Below, piece by piece: positions 7,183 through 7,753 of a stretch of DNA of 7,753 nucleotides; position 1 is the first letter of the stretch; each line of letters starts with the position of its first letter. Source of the stretch: Lentisphaeria bacterium UBA1829 (GTDB lineage: Bacteria; Verrucomicrobiota; Lentisphaeria; Victivallales; UBA1829); NCBI GenBank assembly GCA_002338895.1, contig DDJH01000129.1, positions 1 through 7,753 of the forward strand, read 5' to 3'. Under the pieces are notes generated by a model. It was not told the DNA's origin. It did no database searches and saw only the letters and a program-made list of their open reading frames with translations. Made by a program: the position numbers and the translations under genes.

Positions 7183-7752
7183 TTACTTCTGTGTCCAGGA
7201 GTTGACTTCCCAGGCGGGCGGTCCGCTGTAAAAGATATTGCCGTCATACGAAAGATTGTAGACCGGTGTGTTGTTCTTTTCCGGTGTGAGCCCCTTCATG
7301 TGCCAGAAGCAGCGGAGAACAGGAAAGGTCGACTGACGATCCCGGAAAGGAGTCGTATTGTCCTGAAAGAGCTGCGTTTGAGATCCGTCCACCTTGCCGG
7401 CCATGCCGGCAGGCGCCATGCTCCGGAGCTGATAATATTTCAGATCCCACCATGTCGCGTCCGGACCGGCGTCTTCCGCCAGTTCCCAGGAGGCTTTGAC
7501 ATAGGCAAATTCGTAGAAATAGCTGATCCGCAGCTGTGTCCGGGGGTCGTCCGATGCGATGTTGCGGCTGCTTTCCGCCGCGCGGGGGAAATCATAGGCC
7601 TCTACGAACTTGTCCGAGCTGCTGCCGTCCGCTCCGGTGGTCGTCCCGGGAACGTTGAGACGCCACTCGTTGTACGGATACGTGACATTCTGCGGATTCT
7701 GATCCCGTTTGCAGACATAGACCTGAGCCGACGGAATATAGCTCGGAAACAG
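7183..7752 (-). CDS. Pseudopilin-like (prepilin-type) protein, C-terminal part only
   Basis: The last 189 residues of a protein whose start lies beyond the right edge; no in-frame stop occurs between 7752 and the TAA at 7183-7185, and the internal Met at 7419 is not a credible start because the sequence before it reads well as protein. The visible part begins LFPSYIPSAQVYVCKRD, matching the 'platform-then-CPSD' segment of the large prepilin/pseudopilin families of Lentisphaerae and Planctomycetes. It ends with VLRCFWHMKG (145-154), then YNLSYDGNIF (165-174) and a GPPAWE tail, which resembles the terminal His...DG pattern of DUF1559-type proteins. C14 and C148 could pair as a disulfide. The N-terminal prepilin cleavage motif and helix expected for the family are not in the window, so the assignment rests on the C-terminal domain alone. 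The stop lies 5 nt before the glycosidase start, so the two are very likely co-translated. Its role is probably in a type II secretion/type IV pilus-like assembly or as a surface-displayed accessory factor (inference). Confidence 0.72.
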   Translation of the reverse strand: MFPSYIPSAQVYVCKRDQNPQNVTYPYNEWRLNVPGTTTGADGSSSDKFVEAYDFPRAAESSRNIASDDPRTQLRISYFYEFAYVKASWELAEDAGPDATWWDLKYYQLRSMAPAGMAGKVDGSQTQLFQDNTTPFRDRQSTFPVLRCFWHMKGLTPEKNNTPVYNLSYDGNIFYSGPPAWEVNSWTQK

Positions 7753-7753
7753 A

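Noticed and set aside
5234..7231. Long plus-strand open frame of 665 codons opposite the glycosidase
   Set aside because: The minus-strand frame has a signal peptide, recognisable domains and operon-like junctions, whereas the antisense translation has none of these and is a shadow.
7395..7411. Inverted repeat TGCCGGC-CAT-GCCGGCA
   Set aside because: It lies within the pseudopilin coding sequence, encodes the plausible segment PAGMAGK, and 7-bp arms of this composition arise easily by chance.
7183..7419. Separate small gene of 78 codons starting at Met 7419
   Set aside because: The frame stays open to the right edge and the upstream sequence reads as the same pseudopilin domain, so this Met is internal.

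Overview
All five genes I can support lie on the minus strand and together cover about 97% of the window. Reading in the direction of transcription (from high to low coordinates) they are: the C-terminal part of a pseudopilin-like protein, a secreted multidomain glycosidase of the GH-A clan type, a secreted PA14-domain protein with a degenerate SGNH-hydrolase-like C-terminus, glutaminyl-tRNA synthetase (glnS), and a metallo-beta-lactamase-fold hydrolase cut by the left edge. I see no tRNA, rRNA, CRISPR, transposon or phage sequence.

Organism: the combination suggests the PVC superphylum, most likely Lentisphaerae of the Victivallis type. The pointers are a pseudopilin with the C-terminal pattern common in Lentisphaerae and Planctomycetes (a YIPSAQVYVC-like entry, then a Cys/His segment and NLSYDG), placed directly before large secreted beta-sandwich and glycosidase-like proteins, plus a bacterial glnS and moderately GC-rich DNA. 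This is an inference from protein style, not a phylogenetic result.

Layout: positions 7752-2373 look like one transcription unit (pseudopilin, glycosidase, PA14/SGNH-like protein). The first junction has a 5-nt gap and the second a 4-nt ATGA overlap, so translation of the three is probably coupled. Both large proteins have N-terminal signal peptides and should act outside the cytoplasm. They probably handle a complex polysaccharide or glycoconjugate, and the pseudopilin may provide a surface or secretion component. After a 76-bp gap with a candidate promoter comes glnS (2296-611), an ordinary housekeeping gene. A 103-bp gap with a perfect 10-bp hairpin then separates it from the MBL-fold gene (507 to the left edge), probably a glyoxalase-II-like cytoplasmic thiolesterase or related hydrolase.

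The accessory interest is in the three-gene secreted unit. The glycosidase keeps both candidate catalytic glutamates but lacks the usual Asn before the acid/base. Its partner carries an SGNH-like domain in which an EDS motif remains but the block III Asn and the block V Asp/His appear to be lost.
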